From positions 4,464,001-4,528,000 of the forward strand of contig CBDCWE010000003.1 of assembly GCA_965223355.1 (NCBI GenBank): DNA of 64,000 bases, in the 5' to 3' direction. This document shows, one piece after another, positions 24,959 through 33,051 of the stretch (positions are counted from its first letter, which is position 1; the number at the start of each line of letters is the position of its first letter). The translations under genes were made by a program, and so were the position numbers. A model generated the notes under the pieces. It searched no databases, was not told the DNA's origin, and worked only from the letters and a program-made list of their open reading frames with translations. This stretch comes from Tectiglobus sp965223355 (GTDB taxonomy: Bacteria > Pseudomonadota > Alphaproteobacteria > Rhizobiales > Hyphomicrobiaceae).

Positions 24959-25927
24959 CTAGGCAGCGCGGTCGTTATCTTCGGCAACGCCGAAGTAGGC
25001 GTCGAAAGCGGCCCAAAAGCGGGTCCGGATGGTGTCGATTTCCTGTAGGATCTCGTGCTTGGCTTCCGGCAGCAGAATGCCGGTTCCGGTTTTGAGGCGG
25101 GCGGCGTAATCCTCGACCGCGCGGCTTGGTATGATAACGTCGTTGCCGGCCGCAAAAATCAGCACTGGGATTTTGATCCTGGCAAAGTAGTCGGGCCGAT
25201 TGATCATCGCGAGCGACTTCAGGGCGGCGTTGAGCCAACCGATGGTTGGCGATCCGAGCAGGAGATGGGGGGCGGCCTTTTCCAGCATATAGTTGCGCTG
25301 ATGGCGCTCGCGGTCGGACGTCAGAATGTTGGTTTCAAACTCGCCGATGGCGCTTTGGTCGGGGCTGCCGCCCTGGACGTAGGCGTGCTTGAAGCCGAAC
25401 GCGGCTCCGAGCGCGGCATAGGCTTTGACCAGGACCATCGGGTAGCGCAACAAGGCCGGTGCGAATGCGATCATCGGCGCGACCAGGACGACGCGGTCAA
25501 ACCAGCTGCCCGGCTTGATGATGTTTCTGAGCACGATGTGGCCACCCATCGAGTGCGCCAGCGCGGCGTAGGGCGGCGGACAGTCCGGCAGCACGATTTC
25601 GCGCATGAAGCAGACGATGTCCCGATCGTACTCGGCAAAATCGTCGATATGGCCTTTGCGCTGATCGTCGATCGGGCGGAATGAGCCGCCCTGGCCGCGC
25701 CAGTCGAAAATCGCGACGGCAAAGCCGCGCCGGCGCAGGTCCGCGATCGTCTCAAAATACTTCTCGATGTATTCGCTGCGCCCCGCAAACAGACAGATGG
25801 TGCCGCGCCGCGGCCCGACCGTGGCGCTCCAGCGCGCGAACCTCAGCGGCTCACCGTCATAGCCCTTGAACATGCCGACCGTGGCACCGTTCGGGGCGGG
25901 ATTGCGCGCAATCGATACCAGGTTCAT
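24959..25927 (-). CDS. Alpha/beta hydrolase (lysophospholipase-like)
   Basis: 322 residues from the ATG at 25927; the upstream extension of the frame has no homology. Serine-hydrolase elbow AHSMGG (nucleophile Ser, with Ala in place of the first Gly of GxSxG), acid in FAAGNDVIIP and His in EAKHEILQE near the C-terminus. Family members cleave monoacylglycerols or lysophospholipids. The TAG stop spans the last base of the IS and the following TA; before the IS arrived it would have come from the end of MITE-1 copy 6. Confidence 0.85.
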   Translation of the reverse strand: MNLVSIARNPAPNGATVGMFKGYDGEPLRFARWSATVGPRRGTICLFAGRSEYIEKYFETIADLRRRGFAVAIFDWRGQGGSFRPIDDQRKGHIDDFAEYDRDIVCFMREIVLPDCPPPYAALAHSMGGHIVLRNIIKPGSWFDRVVLVAPMIAFAPALLRYPMVLVKAYAALGAAFGFKHAYVQGGSPDQSAIGEFETNILTSDRERHQRNYMLEKAAPHLLLGSPTIGWLNAALKSLAMINRPDYFARIKIPVLIFAAGNDVIIPSRAVEDYAARLKTGTGILLPEAKHEILQEIDTIRTRFWAAFDAYFGVAEDNDRAA

Positions 25928-26189
25928 GGCTTCGCCTGTCAGACTGGGTTCGGTGGCCGTAGTGGGCCCGGCAGTGGGCCCATCCGCCCGCCGGCTCGGA
26001 CCTGGACGCCCCCGGACCTGGACGCCATAGGCCATAGAACGCGTGATTAGCGCGAAAGTCCCGCCAATACCAGCCGGCGCAGATTGCAGTCGTACATGTG
26101 GCAATGCCGGCGGCCGTGGCAACGGCGGCGGGCAATACCAGCGCTGCACCGGCTACAGCGGCTGCCAACATGACCGCAAACCAACGCAT
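25857..26189 (-). CDS. Possible small exported protein
   Basis: ATG at 26189 follows TTGAGGAAAC, a good ribosome-binding site. The first 30 residues form a signal-like or transmembrane stretch (FAVMLAAAVAGAALVLPAAV) followed by CTTAICAGWYW. The frame then runs into low-quality sequence and overlaps the hydrolase start by 71 bases. If real, it would be a short envelope protein upstream of the hydrolase. The C-terminal half may not be genuine. Confidence 0.3.
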   Translation of the reverse strand: MRWFAVMLAAAVAGAALVLPAAVATAAGIATCTTAICAGWYWRDFRANHAFYGLWRPGPGASRSEPAGGWAHCRAHYGHRTQSDRRSHEPGIDCAQSRPERCHGRHVQGL

Positions 26190-26465
26190 GTTTCCTCAAA
26201 CGCGCCGGTCCTGCCCGATATTCGTGTTGTAGATGGGATGCGTGGTTCTGGCTGCATGCCGGATCGCGTTCGCCACTGCGGAACGGCGTCGGATGGTTGG
26301 CAGGTTTTCCGGCGGCGGCGATTGCAAACCGACCGTCGGTAAAACAACACCAGCGAACGCGGCTGACACTGACAACAAATGCCTGCGGTGAGTTCTTGAA
26401 AGTCCGGAGACACCACCTAAATTTAGCACAGCAACCGCCGCGCGTGCGGGGTTGCATGATCATTG

Positions 26466-26522
26466 GCCCGGCCCGGGTGCGGGCGGGCCACATCGCTCGT
26501 TGCTTCATCAAGGAGGACATCC
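26466..26522 (+). promoter_or_regulatory. ROSE-like RNA thermometer in the hsp20 leader
   Basis: Immediately before the ATG, TTGCTT (26500-26505), loop CATC and AAGGA (26510-26514) form a short hairpin with a bulged G that covers the Shine-Dalgarno AAGGAGG. The TTGCT opposite AGGA arrangement is the hallmark of ROSE elements of rhizobial small heat-shock genes. A GC-rich stem (GGCCCGG region) lies upstream. The ribosome site would be exposed on heating. Confidence 0.6.
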
Positions 26523-26978
26523 ATGCGACATCACGATTTCAACTCCCTCTATCGCTCCACCGTTGGCTTCGATCGCCTGTTCAACCTGCTGGACGGGATT
26601 GGCAGCGTTGATGGCGATGCGCCGACCTATCCGCCCTACAACATCGAGCGCCGCGGCGACAACGAGTACCGCATCTCGATGGCAGTTGCCGGCTTTACCC
26701 GCGATGACCTTAAAGTCGACGTCAAGGAATCGACGTTGTCGGTACGCGGTGAGAGGAAGGCGGAAGACGAGGACACGAAGTATCTTCATCGCGGCATCGC
26801 CCAGCGCGGTTTTGAGCGCCGCTTCCAGCTCGCCGATCACGTCGAGGTGACCGGCGCCGATCTCGTCGACGGCCTGCTCCACATCGAACTGGTGCGCAAC
26901 ATTCCGGAAAGTCTGAAGCCCCGTTCGATTGAGATTGGCACCAGCGAATCAAAGCTGATCGAGGCCGCCGCCAAATAG
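26523..26978 (+). CDS. Small heat-shock protein (Hsp20/IbpA type)
   Basis: 151 residues from an ATG with AAGGAGG. It begins MRHHDFNSLYRSTVGFDRLF, typical of IbpA/HspA class A proteins. The alpha-crystallin domain runs from about 35 to 125 (YNIERRGDNEYRISMAVAGF, then GLLHIELVRNIPE). It is an ATP-independent holdase that keeps unfolded proteins soluble. A ROSE-like thermometer covers its ribosome-binding site. Confidence 0.93.
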   Translation: MRHHDFNSLYRSTVGFDRLFNLLDGIGSVDGDAPTYPPYNIERRGDNEYRISMAVAGFTRDDLKVDVKESTLSVRGERKAEDEDTKYLHRGIAQRGFERRFQLADHVEVTGADLVDGLLHIELVRNIPESLKPRSIEIGTSESKLIEAAAK

Positions 26979-27104
26979 CACGGCCCGACGATGGCGTAAT
27001 CGAAACCGTTCAACAATGACGGTCGGGCCAGTCGTACTGCGCCCGGCCGTCGCGGGCTGGCGCGCCGATGCGATCAAGGCATTGGGCGAGGCATTCGGCA
27101 GGTT

Positions 27105-27186
27105 TAGAGCAACCTGCCTTTATTCGGAATCGGAACGATCCTGAATAAACGCAGAAAGTTGCTCGCCTCTAAAGCACGATGATCTA
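27105..27186 (-). repeat. MITE-1 copy 7 (82-bp deleted form, inverted)
   Basis: TAGAGCAACC to GATGATCTA, with the same deletion of hairpin 1 as copy 4. Hairpin 2 has decayed (ATCCTGAATAAACGC). The last CTA (27184-27186) is the stop codon of the minus-strand SGNH gene. Confidence 0.92.
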
Positions 27187-28614
27187 GCGCGGGCGCGGAT
27201 TGGGCACCGGCAACGGCGGGAAGCCTTCGGGCGTATACTTGCGCAACGCTCGCGGACGATCCGCGGCCAAGCGACCAGGCTGGTTTGGCGCAAGCGCGGT
27301 GCGGATCACTGGTTTGGGTTCCGGGCGCGGCCACTCAATGTCATCGGCCCGGCCCGGGCGTGGCGTCAAACGCTCGCCTTTCGTCCAAACCTTGAAAAAC
27401 GGCGACTGCGTTGGCGACAATCCCGCCCGTGGACCGGCGGCCGGCGCGCGACTGACGGGCGAGATCGAGCTCAGCAAAACGATGCCGCCGGGCAGTTCCG
27501 CGGCGACGCTGTCGCCCATGTCTGCCGCGCGGCTGTTCGATTGGCGCCTGGTCAGCAGCGTCAGAACCGTTGCCGGGATGGCCGGGCGCACGATCTCAAC
27601 GGTTTGCGTTCGGGCGACACCATTAACGCGGGTGCGCAACGCAATCGTGCTGTTGTCGGCCTTCTGGTCCTTGATCCCCGGAGCCCGAACGATTGGCGCC
27701 GGCGCGCTCGACACGTTCGAGGCAATGCGCCTGGCCCTACGGCGCGGCGCAGCACCTGTCGGCGCGCGTGGCCGGCGAACTTGCGCCGAGCGCTGCGCTA
27801 CGCGGGGCCGTATCCGACTTTGCTCCAGTTCGCTGCCGGCCAACGGAATTTTGCGTTCGGCAATCGCCTTGCGAAGATCGATTGAAATGCCACGCACGGC
27901 AAAATGGGCCAGCCTCTGATAGCCGGCGGATGTGAAGTAGACGCCATCGCGGGTCCGCAACCGCCGGATCTTGCCGCTCAGATCCGGACCGAACGCCTCG
28001 AAGTCGCCGTCTTCGTCGGCAAAGCCCGTATAGGCATCGATATACTTGATGCCATTGATGTAGGCGCGCTCGCGAAAGATCTCGTTGATGAACTGCGCAC
28101 CATCGTTGCGGTCCTCGCGGCGCAAAACCGGTATCCCGATCCAGTAGACCGCGGCCCGTGTGCGCCGCAGCGCCTTCATCAGGCGGTCAACGCGCGGCAC
28201 GTAGAAGTCCTTCCAGGCATCGCTGCCAAACGCCACGCGGCGCTTTCCCGGCACCCGCAGCGCCCCGATTTCGGCAGCGCCAAACATAACAACCGCAATT
28301 TCAAAGGGTGAACTGGCGATCGACGTCTCGACCGCGGCAATGACCTGGTCCCAACTCGCACGCCGCAATGTGCGCACCTGCAAGACATCTTCGTACGTTT
28401 TGAGTTGTGGCTCCTCGCTGAGCGCGGCCGCGACGGAGGCACGCAAACCGTCGGCAAACCAGTCACCGACCAGTTGCAGACGATAATACTCACCCGTGGG
28501 GAAAGGCTTGATGAAACTCGCCCCTTGCCCGGCAGTTTGCGCGTGGGCCGCAGTCAACCACGCGCACAGGCAAATCGCGGCTCCGAGCACGCGTCGTGGC
28601 CAAATTTGCCGCAT
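27184..28614 (-). CDS. Periplasmic SGNH-hydrolase-like protein (DUF459)
   Basis: 476 residues. A Sec signal peptide (RRVLGAAICLCAWLTAAHAQ) precedes an SGNH fold with GDWFADGL (block I), VVMFGAAEIGA (block III-like) and DGVYFTSAGYQRLAHFAVRG (block V, with Asp but Tyr-Gln in place of the usual His region). The last 200 residues are Pro/Arg-rich and probably disordered. Relatives are common in Alphaproteobacteria with unproven substrates. The stop codon comes from MITE-1 copy 7. Confidence 0.8.
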   Translation of the reverse strand: MRQIWPRRVLGAAICLCAWLTAAHAQTAGQGASFIKPFPTGEYYRLQLVGDWFADGLRASVAAALSEEPQLKTYEDVLQVRTLRRASWDQVIAAVETSIASSPFEIAVVMFGAAEIGALRVPGKRRVAFGSDAWKDFYVPRVDRLMKALRRTRAAVYWIGIPVLRREDRNDGAQFINEIFRERAYINGIKYIDAYTGFADEDGDFEAFGPDLSGKIRRLRTRDGVYFTSAGYQRLAHFAVRGISIDLRKAIAERKIPLAGSELEQSRIRPRVAQRSAQVRRPRAPTGAAPRRRARRIASNVSSAPAPIVRAPGIKDQKADNSTIALRTRVNGVARTQTVEIVRPAIPATVLTLLTRRQSNSRAADMGDSVAAELPGGIVLLSSISPVSRAPAAGPRAGLSPTQSPFFKVWTKGERLTPRPGRADDIEWPRPEPKPVIRTALAPNQPGRLAADRPRALRKYTPEGFPPLPVPNPRPR

Positions 28615-28766
28615 CCGGCAGCCTCCCTGCGCGATGACCAGCCGCGATGATGATCTCGGCCTTATTGCCTTTCAGACTGGCTCGAGCCGGCCCGCGCTCC
28701 GGCTCGGTGATTACGCCTTGGGTAGAAATGATCTAACACGCATGACAGCGGCGTTCCAGACCGAAG

Positions 28767-30062
28767 CTAACCGCGGCGATTGGCGCGCATGTGGCGCAGC
28801 AATGGCGCGGACGGCCAGCAATCGACCCGCAGTCCATGCCCGACCTGGTAGCGGCCGATCTGGCTGCGCGTGTTGGCGCCGATCTTGCCGTCGATCTTGC
28901 TGATGGCGAAGCCGCGTTGTTTCAGCTGCCGTTGAATAGCGGCAATCTTAGTGGTGCGCAGCTGCCGGATGTTGCGCCATAGACCGGCAAAGTCGGTGCC
29001 GCCGGCGATGCGGTCGGCAAGGTGGCCGACAAACAGCGCATAGAGATCCGACGGATTGTAGCGTTTGAAGACCATGAAGTTTTCCAACACCAAAAAGGCC
29101 GGCCCCATACCGCCACCGGGCGTGAACAGGAATGCAATTTCGTCGCCGTAGCGGTTCGGGAAGGTCCGGTCACGGCTACGCATTACGCCAAGTCGGGCCC
29201 ATGCGTTGATGGTGCGCGCGGCGCCGGGACCATCCATGGCACAGGTCACCCGCTTTGGCAGTTCGACCTCGAAGCCCCAGGTCTGACCGCTCTGCCAGCC
29301 CTTGTCGCGCAGCTGATTGGCGGCGGATGCCAATGCATCGCCCGGCGACCAGATGTCCTTGCGACCGTCGCGGTCGAGATCATAGGCAAGGTCGAAATAC
29401 TCTGACGGCATGAACTGTGTCATGCCGATTGCACCGGCCCAGGACGATCGCAACTTGGCGCGTGTGGCGATGCCGTCCTCGATCAACTTCAAGGCATAGA
29501 GGAGTTCGCGGCGGAACACCGGGCGGCGGCGACCAATGTAGGCTTGCGTGGCGAGTGCCCGGATCGCATTGTGTGGCAGTCGATAACCGCCGAACGCGGT
29601 TTCACGCCCCCAGATCGCCAGCACCACTTCGGGCGCGACACCGAGTTCCCGGCGGATTTGCTCCAGTTGCCGGCGATGCTTGGTGTATAGGGCGCGGCCT
29701 CGGGCTGTGAGGCGGGCCAGCATGCGTGGATCGAGATAAGCCTGTGGCGGTTTGACGAATTCTGCCTGGCCGCGCGGCCGCGATGTTGGGTGATGCGGGA
29801 CGGCGAGGTCCGGCAGGCTCAGATCGGGTTTGATACCGTCAAACGCCCGCGCGAAGGTCGCCGGCCCGATGCCAAAACGCAGTGCCTCAGCGCGAAAGTC
29901 CAGACGCCAGCGCGCAAACGACGGCTCGCTTGCCGGCGCGAGGTTGACCGGCGCAAACACGACGCCAACCAAAACGGCGCCGCCGACCAGCACGCCGATG
30001 GCCGGACGGAGCCCGGTTTTGATCGCGTTTGTCAGTGACTGTGTGCGCCAGCCAGCCAGCAT
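28767..30062 (-). CDS. Lytic murein transglycosylase, MltB family
   Basis: 431 residues from the ATG at 30062; the frame continues to 30200 without homology. An N-terminal hydrophobic anchor (GVLVGGAVLVGVVFAPVNLAP), then the SLT_2 domain with catalytic Glu in AIWGRETAFG and the conserved SWAGAIGMTQFMPS, and a C-terminal peptidoglycan-binding domain (IAAIQRQLKQRGF, GKIGANTRSQIGRYQ). It cleaves glycan strands, leaving 1,6-anhydroMurNAc ends. It is divergent from galU, 800 bases away. Confidence 0.92.
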   Translation of the reverse strand: MLAGWRTQSLTNAIKTGLRPAIGVLVGGAVLVGVVFAPVNLAPASEPSFARWRLDFRAEALRFGIGPATFARAFDGIKPDLSLPDLAVPHHPTSRPRGQAEFVKPPQAYLDPRMLARLTARGRALYTKHRRQLEQIRRELGVAPEVVLAIWGRETAFGGYRLPHNAIRALATQAYIGRRRPVFRRELLYALKLIEDGIATRAKLRSSWAGAIGMTQFMPSEYFDLAYDLDRDGRKDIWSPGDALASAANQLRDKGWQSGQTWGFEVELPKRVTCAMDGPGAARTINAWARLGVMRSRDRTFPNRYGDEIAFLFTPGGGMGPAFLVLENFMVFKRYNPSDLYALFVGHLADRIAGGTDFAGLWRNIRQLRTTKIAAIQRQLKQRGFAISKIDGKIGANTRSQIGRYQVGHGLRVDCWPSAPLLRHMRANRRG

Positions 30063-30200
30063 GTTGGTTGTCGCCGATTGCCGTGATCGTTGCGAGCCGA
30101 TGGCACGGCGCGCCGCGCCGACCCGAACTCTTCGATCCATGTAATTTGCGGCAACAGTGCGGCCGGTGGTCGATTGCGCCATACGCCAGGATCGCGCCAT

Positions 30201-30862
30201 GCGCCAGTGTCGTGCGATGCACGGGCATCACGCCACTCCGGCGACATGGCGTTGCGCCAACCGGCTTAGCGCCGGCCGTCGGGTTGGTATGATATGCACG
30301 CCGGCCACGTCGCGGTCGTCAAGCTCGGGCGGCCAATCGAGGTGCGCGCGCAAGCTTGCGGAATTCGCCCCGACCGTCGCCTCGATCAATGCCGCAGGAT
30401 TTGAACCGGTGTTCGGGTCTTGACCGAGCGGGCCGGCAACCGCGTCCGCCACAACGATGGCGCCCGCAGCGTCGATGTGTTAACGCATGCTTGATACTGG
30501 CGCATGTGCGGCGCCACGCCGATGAGTGTCGGTGTGTGCATCTTGCGTGCCGGTCTGTTCGATTATGTCAATTCTATCCGGTGAGATGGCTCACGTTGAT
30601 TGAAGATTGAAGGAGGTGCGAGCCGGCGCTGGAGCGGGCCTCCGATCCAAAGGTCCCAACTGCAACATCAGTTTGCTCGTCTCGTGTCCGTCGTGAATGG
30701 GGACTGCGTGCGCACGGCGCTGCAGAGGCCGACAAACGCTCCAGCCGGGGCCCGAGTTGGCTTACTTGCAACGAATTTTGCCTGCATTAACCCGGGTTGG
30801 ACAAGGTTACGACCTGGTGTGGTCGCAAACGCGATGAGTTCGAGTTTCAGGGAGACAAGTGA
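30201..30862 (+). other. 662-bp gap before galU with no convincing gene
   Basis: Short frames exist on both strands (for example 30228-30452 on the minus strand, 74 codons), but none has a clear ribosome-binding site or recognisable motif. An AAGGAGGTG at about 30610 precedes only a 26-codon frame. The right part, 30540-30860, has lower GC and probably holds the galU promoter. Confidence 0.5.
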
Positions 30863-31741
30863 GTGGCGCGCAAAGACATTCGCAAGGCGGTGTTCCCGGT
30901 TGCCGGTTTGGGAACGCGGTTTCTTCCGGCAACAAAGGCGATGCCGAAAGAAATGTTAACCGTAGTCGATCGTCCGGTCATTCAGCACGTCGTCGATGAA
31001 GCGCGTGCCGCCGGCATCGAGCATTTCGTGTTTGTGACCGGGCGCAACAAGCTGTCGATCGAAGACCATTTCGACATTGCCTATGAGCTGGAGGACATGC
31101 TCGAGACGCGCGGCAAGGCGCAGGAGCTGGCGGCGTTGCAGCGCGAATTGCCCGGCCCCGGCCAAACGAGTTTCACACGCCAGCAGGCGCCGCTCGGTCT
31201 TGGCCACGCGGTCTGGTGCGCACGTGATATCGTCGGTGATGAACCGTTTGCACTGTTGTTGCCGGACATGCTGCACCATTCCGAGACACCCTGTCTGGCC
31301 GACATGCTCGCAGCCTATCACGAGTATGGTGGCAACCACGTCGCCGTTGCACCGGTGCCGCAAGACCAGACCCACAACTACGGCATCGTCGGTGTCGCTA
31401 ATGCAGCTGCAAAGGTCTCGCAGATTTCGGTGATGGTCGAAAAGCCGGAACCGGGTACGGCACCATCGAACCTGCACATCACCGGTCGCTATATCCTGCA
31501 GCCGGAGATTTTTGATCTTCTGGGCCGGCAGGGACGCGGTGCGGGCAACGAAATCCAGTTGACCGATTCCATGTTGACGCTCATGGAACGGCCTGATCAG
31601 CCGTTCTTTGCCGTCCGCTTCGACGGCCGGATCTACGATTGCGGGTCAAAAATCGGCTTCCTCACGGCCAATGTCGCCTATGCTCTGGACCGCGAAGATC
31701 TCGCCGATGAGATGCGCAAGGAACTGCGCAAGCTGATCTAG
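30863..31741 (+). CDS. galU: UTP-glucose-1-phosphate uridylyltransferase
   Basis: 292 residues from a GTG start with AGGGAGA upstream. The nucleotidyltransferase signature VFPVAGLGTRFLPATKAMPKEML and catalytic VEKPEPGTAPSN are present, as are IEDHFDIAYELE and DCGSKIGFL. It makes UDP-glucose for envelope polysaccharides and may supply the glycosylation operon at 46.9-50.5 kb. The TAG stop sits in CTGATCTAG, 48 bases before MITE-1 copy 8. Confidence 0.95.
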   Translation: MARKDIRKAVFPVAGLGTRFLPATKAMPKEMLTVVDRPVIQHVVDEARAAGIEHFVFVTGRNKLSIEDHFDIAYELEDMLETRGKAQELAALQRELPGPGQTSFTRQQAPLGLGHAVWCARDIVGDEPFALLLPDMLHHSETPCLADMLAAYHEYGGNHVAVAPVPQDQTHNYGIVGVANAAAKVSQISVMVEKPEPGTAPSNLHITGRYILQPEIFDLLGRQGRGAGNEIQLTDSMLTLMERPDQPFFAVRFDGRIYDCGSKIGFLTANVAYALDREDLADEMRKELRKLI

Positions 31742-31789
31742 ATCAGCTTGGTGCGGGTTGGTACTAGTCTGGATCGTTTCGGTTCCGAC

Positions 31790-31871
31790 TAGATCATCGT
31801 GCTTTAGAGGCGAGCAACTTTCTGTCTTTATTCGGGATCGTTCCGATTCCGAATAATGGCAGGTTGCTCTA
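31790..31871 (+). repeat. MITE-1 copy 8 (82-bp deleted form)
   Basis: TAGATCATCG to TTGCTCTA, in which hairpin 1 is reduced to one arm. It shares the GAATAATGG change with copy 3. A 16-base partial copy of the right end (AAGGCAGGTTGCTCCA) follows directly. Confidence 0.92.
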
Positions 31872-31892
31872 AAGGCAGGTTGCTCCAGAAAA

Positions 31893-32045
31893 CCTCTGAT
31901 CAAGTCTCAGGTTTCCATAGGGCCCGGCCCGGTGGTTGGGTTGTTGGGGCTGAAAGCCTTGACGTATCGCCGTTTCACGGCGATCTATGAGGGGCTTGTC
32001 CGCCCCTCAAACGCCCCAACCAGGGGATGATCCCCTGGACCCCGG
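31893..32045 (-). repeat. 5HP element copy B (inverted, decayed)
   Basis: In order: a damaged CCATAGGGCCCG hairpin, GTTGGGGCTGAAAGCC, ATCGCCGTTTCACGGCGAT, TGAGGGGCTTGTCCGCCC and CCAGGGGATGATCCCCTGG. It fills the gap between galU and the RNase T2 gene. The ATCGCCGT/ACGGCGAT stem is a paired variant of ATCGCCGC/GCGGCGAT in other copies. Confidence 0.85.
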
Positions 32046-32074
32046 AACGTGATCGGCGGGTTCCTCGGCCGCCG

Positions 32075-32764
32075 TCACCGGCTTCGACGCACCGGCGGGA
32101 TGTATATTTTCTTGGCCCGGCAGAGATGTTGGCGTCCGCCGCGTCCCGGCGCACATGCCCGGTAGCGGCCGCGCTTGTCGAAACAAATGCGCACCTCGCG
32201 CAGTTGATTGGTGTTGCCACGTCGGCAAACCAGCCGGATCATGGGCGCGCGCAACTTGGCATTGGCGGCGACAAAATCAGCGACCAATTCATCGGGTGTG
32301 CGCAGTTGCACCTCGTTGGGTGCGCGATATCGGTCAGGGATCCTGACGCGTTGGTAGATCAGCCGGCTCGCCTTGAAATAATCGGCCGGCGAATATCCGG
32401 AACAGGTCCCGTGCTTCTTGTATTGATGGATGATCAGGCCGCGGCTCGGCATGATGTCCATCATCTGGTCGATGACCTTGTTGGGCACGAACGGGCGCTG
32501 GCGGGTGCGGCAGAACTGGGGCCAACCGCGCCTATATTGCGGCCACAGGCCATGCAGGACGAAGGCATAGGGCCGGGCACGGCGTCGCCCGCACTGCGTA
32601 TCGTTCGGACCGCGGCTGTTGTCCTGACAGTGGGTCGGGCTCCATGACAGGACCAGCTGATAATAGTCGAACTGTCCCGCAACATCCTGGGCTTTGGCCG
32701 CCGCTGCAAGCACCATCGGCGCTGCAACCAACGCACCGACTCCCAATCTGGAAAGCGTGTTCAT
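32075..32764 (-). CDS. Ribonuclease T2-family protein
   Basis: 229 residues from an ATG with GGAGAT upstream, and a signal peptide (LSRLGVGALVAAPMVLAAAAKAQ). Both catalytic segments are present: CAS1 FVLHGLWPQ and CAS2 HQYKKHGTC, with His and His/Glu-equivalent positions (the family Glu is replaced by Gln here, HQYKKH) and several Cys for disulfides. RNase T2 enzymes cleave RNA through 2',3'-cyclic intermediates, so a periplasmic scavenging role is likely. Confidence 0.88.
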   Translation of the reverse strand: MNTLSRLGVGALVAAPMVLAAAAKAQDVAGQFDYYQLVLSWSPTHCQDNSRGPNDTQCGRRRARPYAFVLHGLWPQYRRGWPQFCRTRQRPFVPNKVIDQMMDIMPSRGLIIHQYKKHGTCSGYSPADYFKASRLIYQRVRIPDRYRAPNEVQLRTPDELVADFVAANAKLRAPMIRLVCRRGNTNQLREVRICFDKRGRYRACAPGRGGRQHLCRAKKIYIPPVRRSR

Positions 32765-32867
32765 GTTTGTCGATCTCCGTTTCGATGTCGGGCTGCGGCC
32801 AGCGATGCTGTCAGACGGCGGCCATGGCAGTTGGGAAGCCGGCCATCCGGGACACCACAAATTTATC

Positions 32868-33004
32868 TAGAGCAACCTGCCTTTATTCGGAATCGGAACG
32901 ATCCCGAATAAAGGCAGAAAGTTGCTCGCCTCTAAAGTGGCGATCATCTTTGTGCTCTAAGTTGGAACCGCAATAGCGGTTCCAACTTAAAGCACGATGA
33001 TCTA
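32868..33004 (-). repeat. MITE-1 copy 9 (full length, 137 bp, inverted)
   Basis: TAGAGCAACC to GATGATCTA. The arms of hairpin 1 differ in length (ATCTTTGTGC against GCACGATGAT), so this copy has an unpaired 3-base bulge. A TAGTGGTCTTTATCACC end of the 277-bp family abuts its right end at 33002. Confidence 0.94.
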
Positions 33005-33022
33005 GTGGTCTTTATCACCTGA
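33002..33022 (+). repeat. Diverged fragment of the 277-bp element end
   Basis: TAGTGGTCTTTATCACCTGA resembles the TAGTGGTCTCAATCACCTAA ends elsewhere with two or three changes. It overlaps the TA/CTAG end of MITE-1 copy 9. Confidence 0.45.
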
Positions 33023-33051
33023 CAAGTTCGCTTCGGTCATGCGACGCCAGC

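Larger units (their letters stand above)
24118..24959 (-). mobile_element. IS5-family insertion sequence (IS427-like group), intact
   Basis: 842 bp bounded by perfect 18-bp inverted repeats (GGGCCTGTTGAGTATCAG). A TA duplication flanks it (24116-24117 and 24960-24961) inside an ancestral CTAG, the target typical of the IS427 group. Two overlapping transposase frames run on the minus strand. It is inserted exactly between the end of MITE-1 copy 6 and the hydrolase stop codon. Confidence 0.93.
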
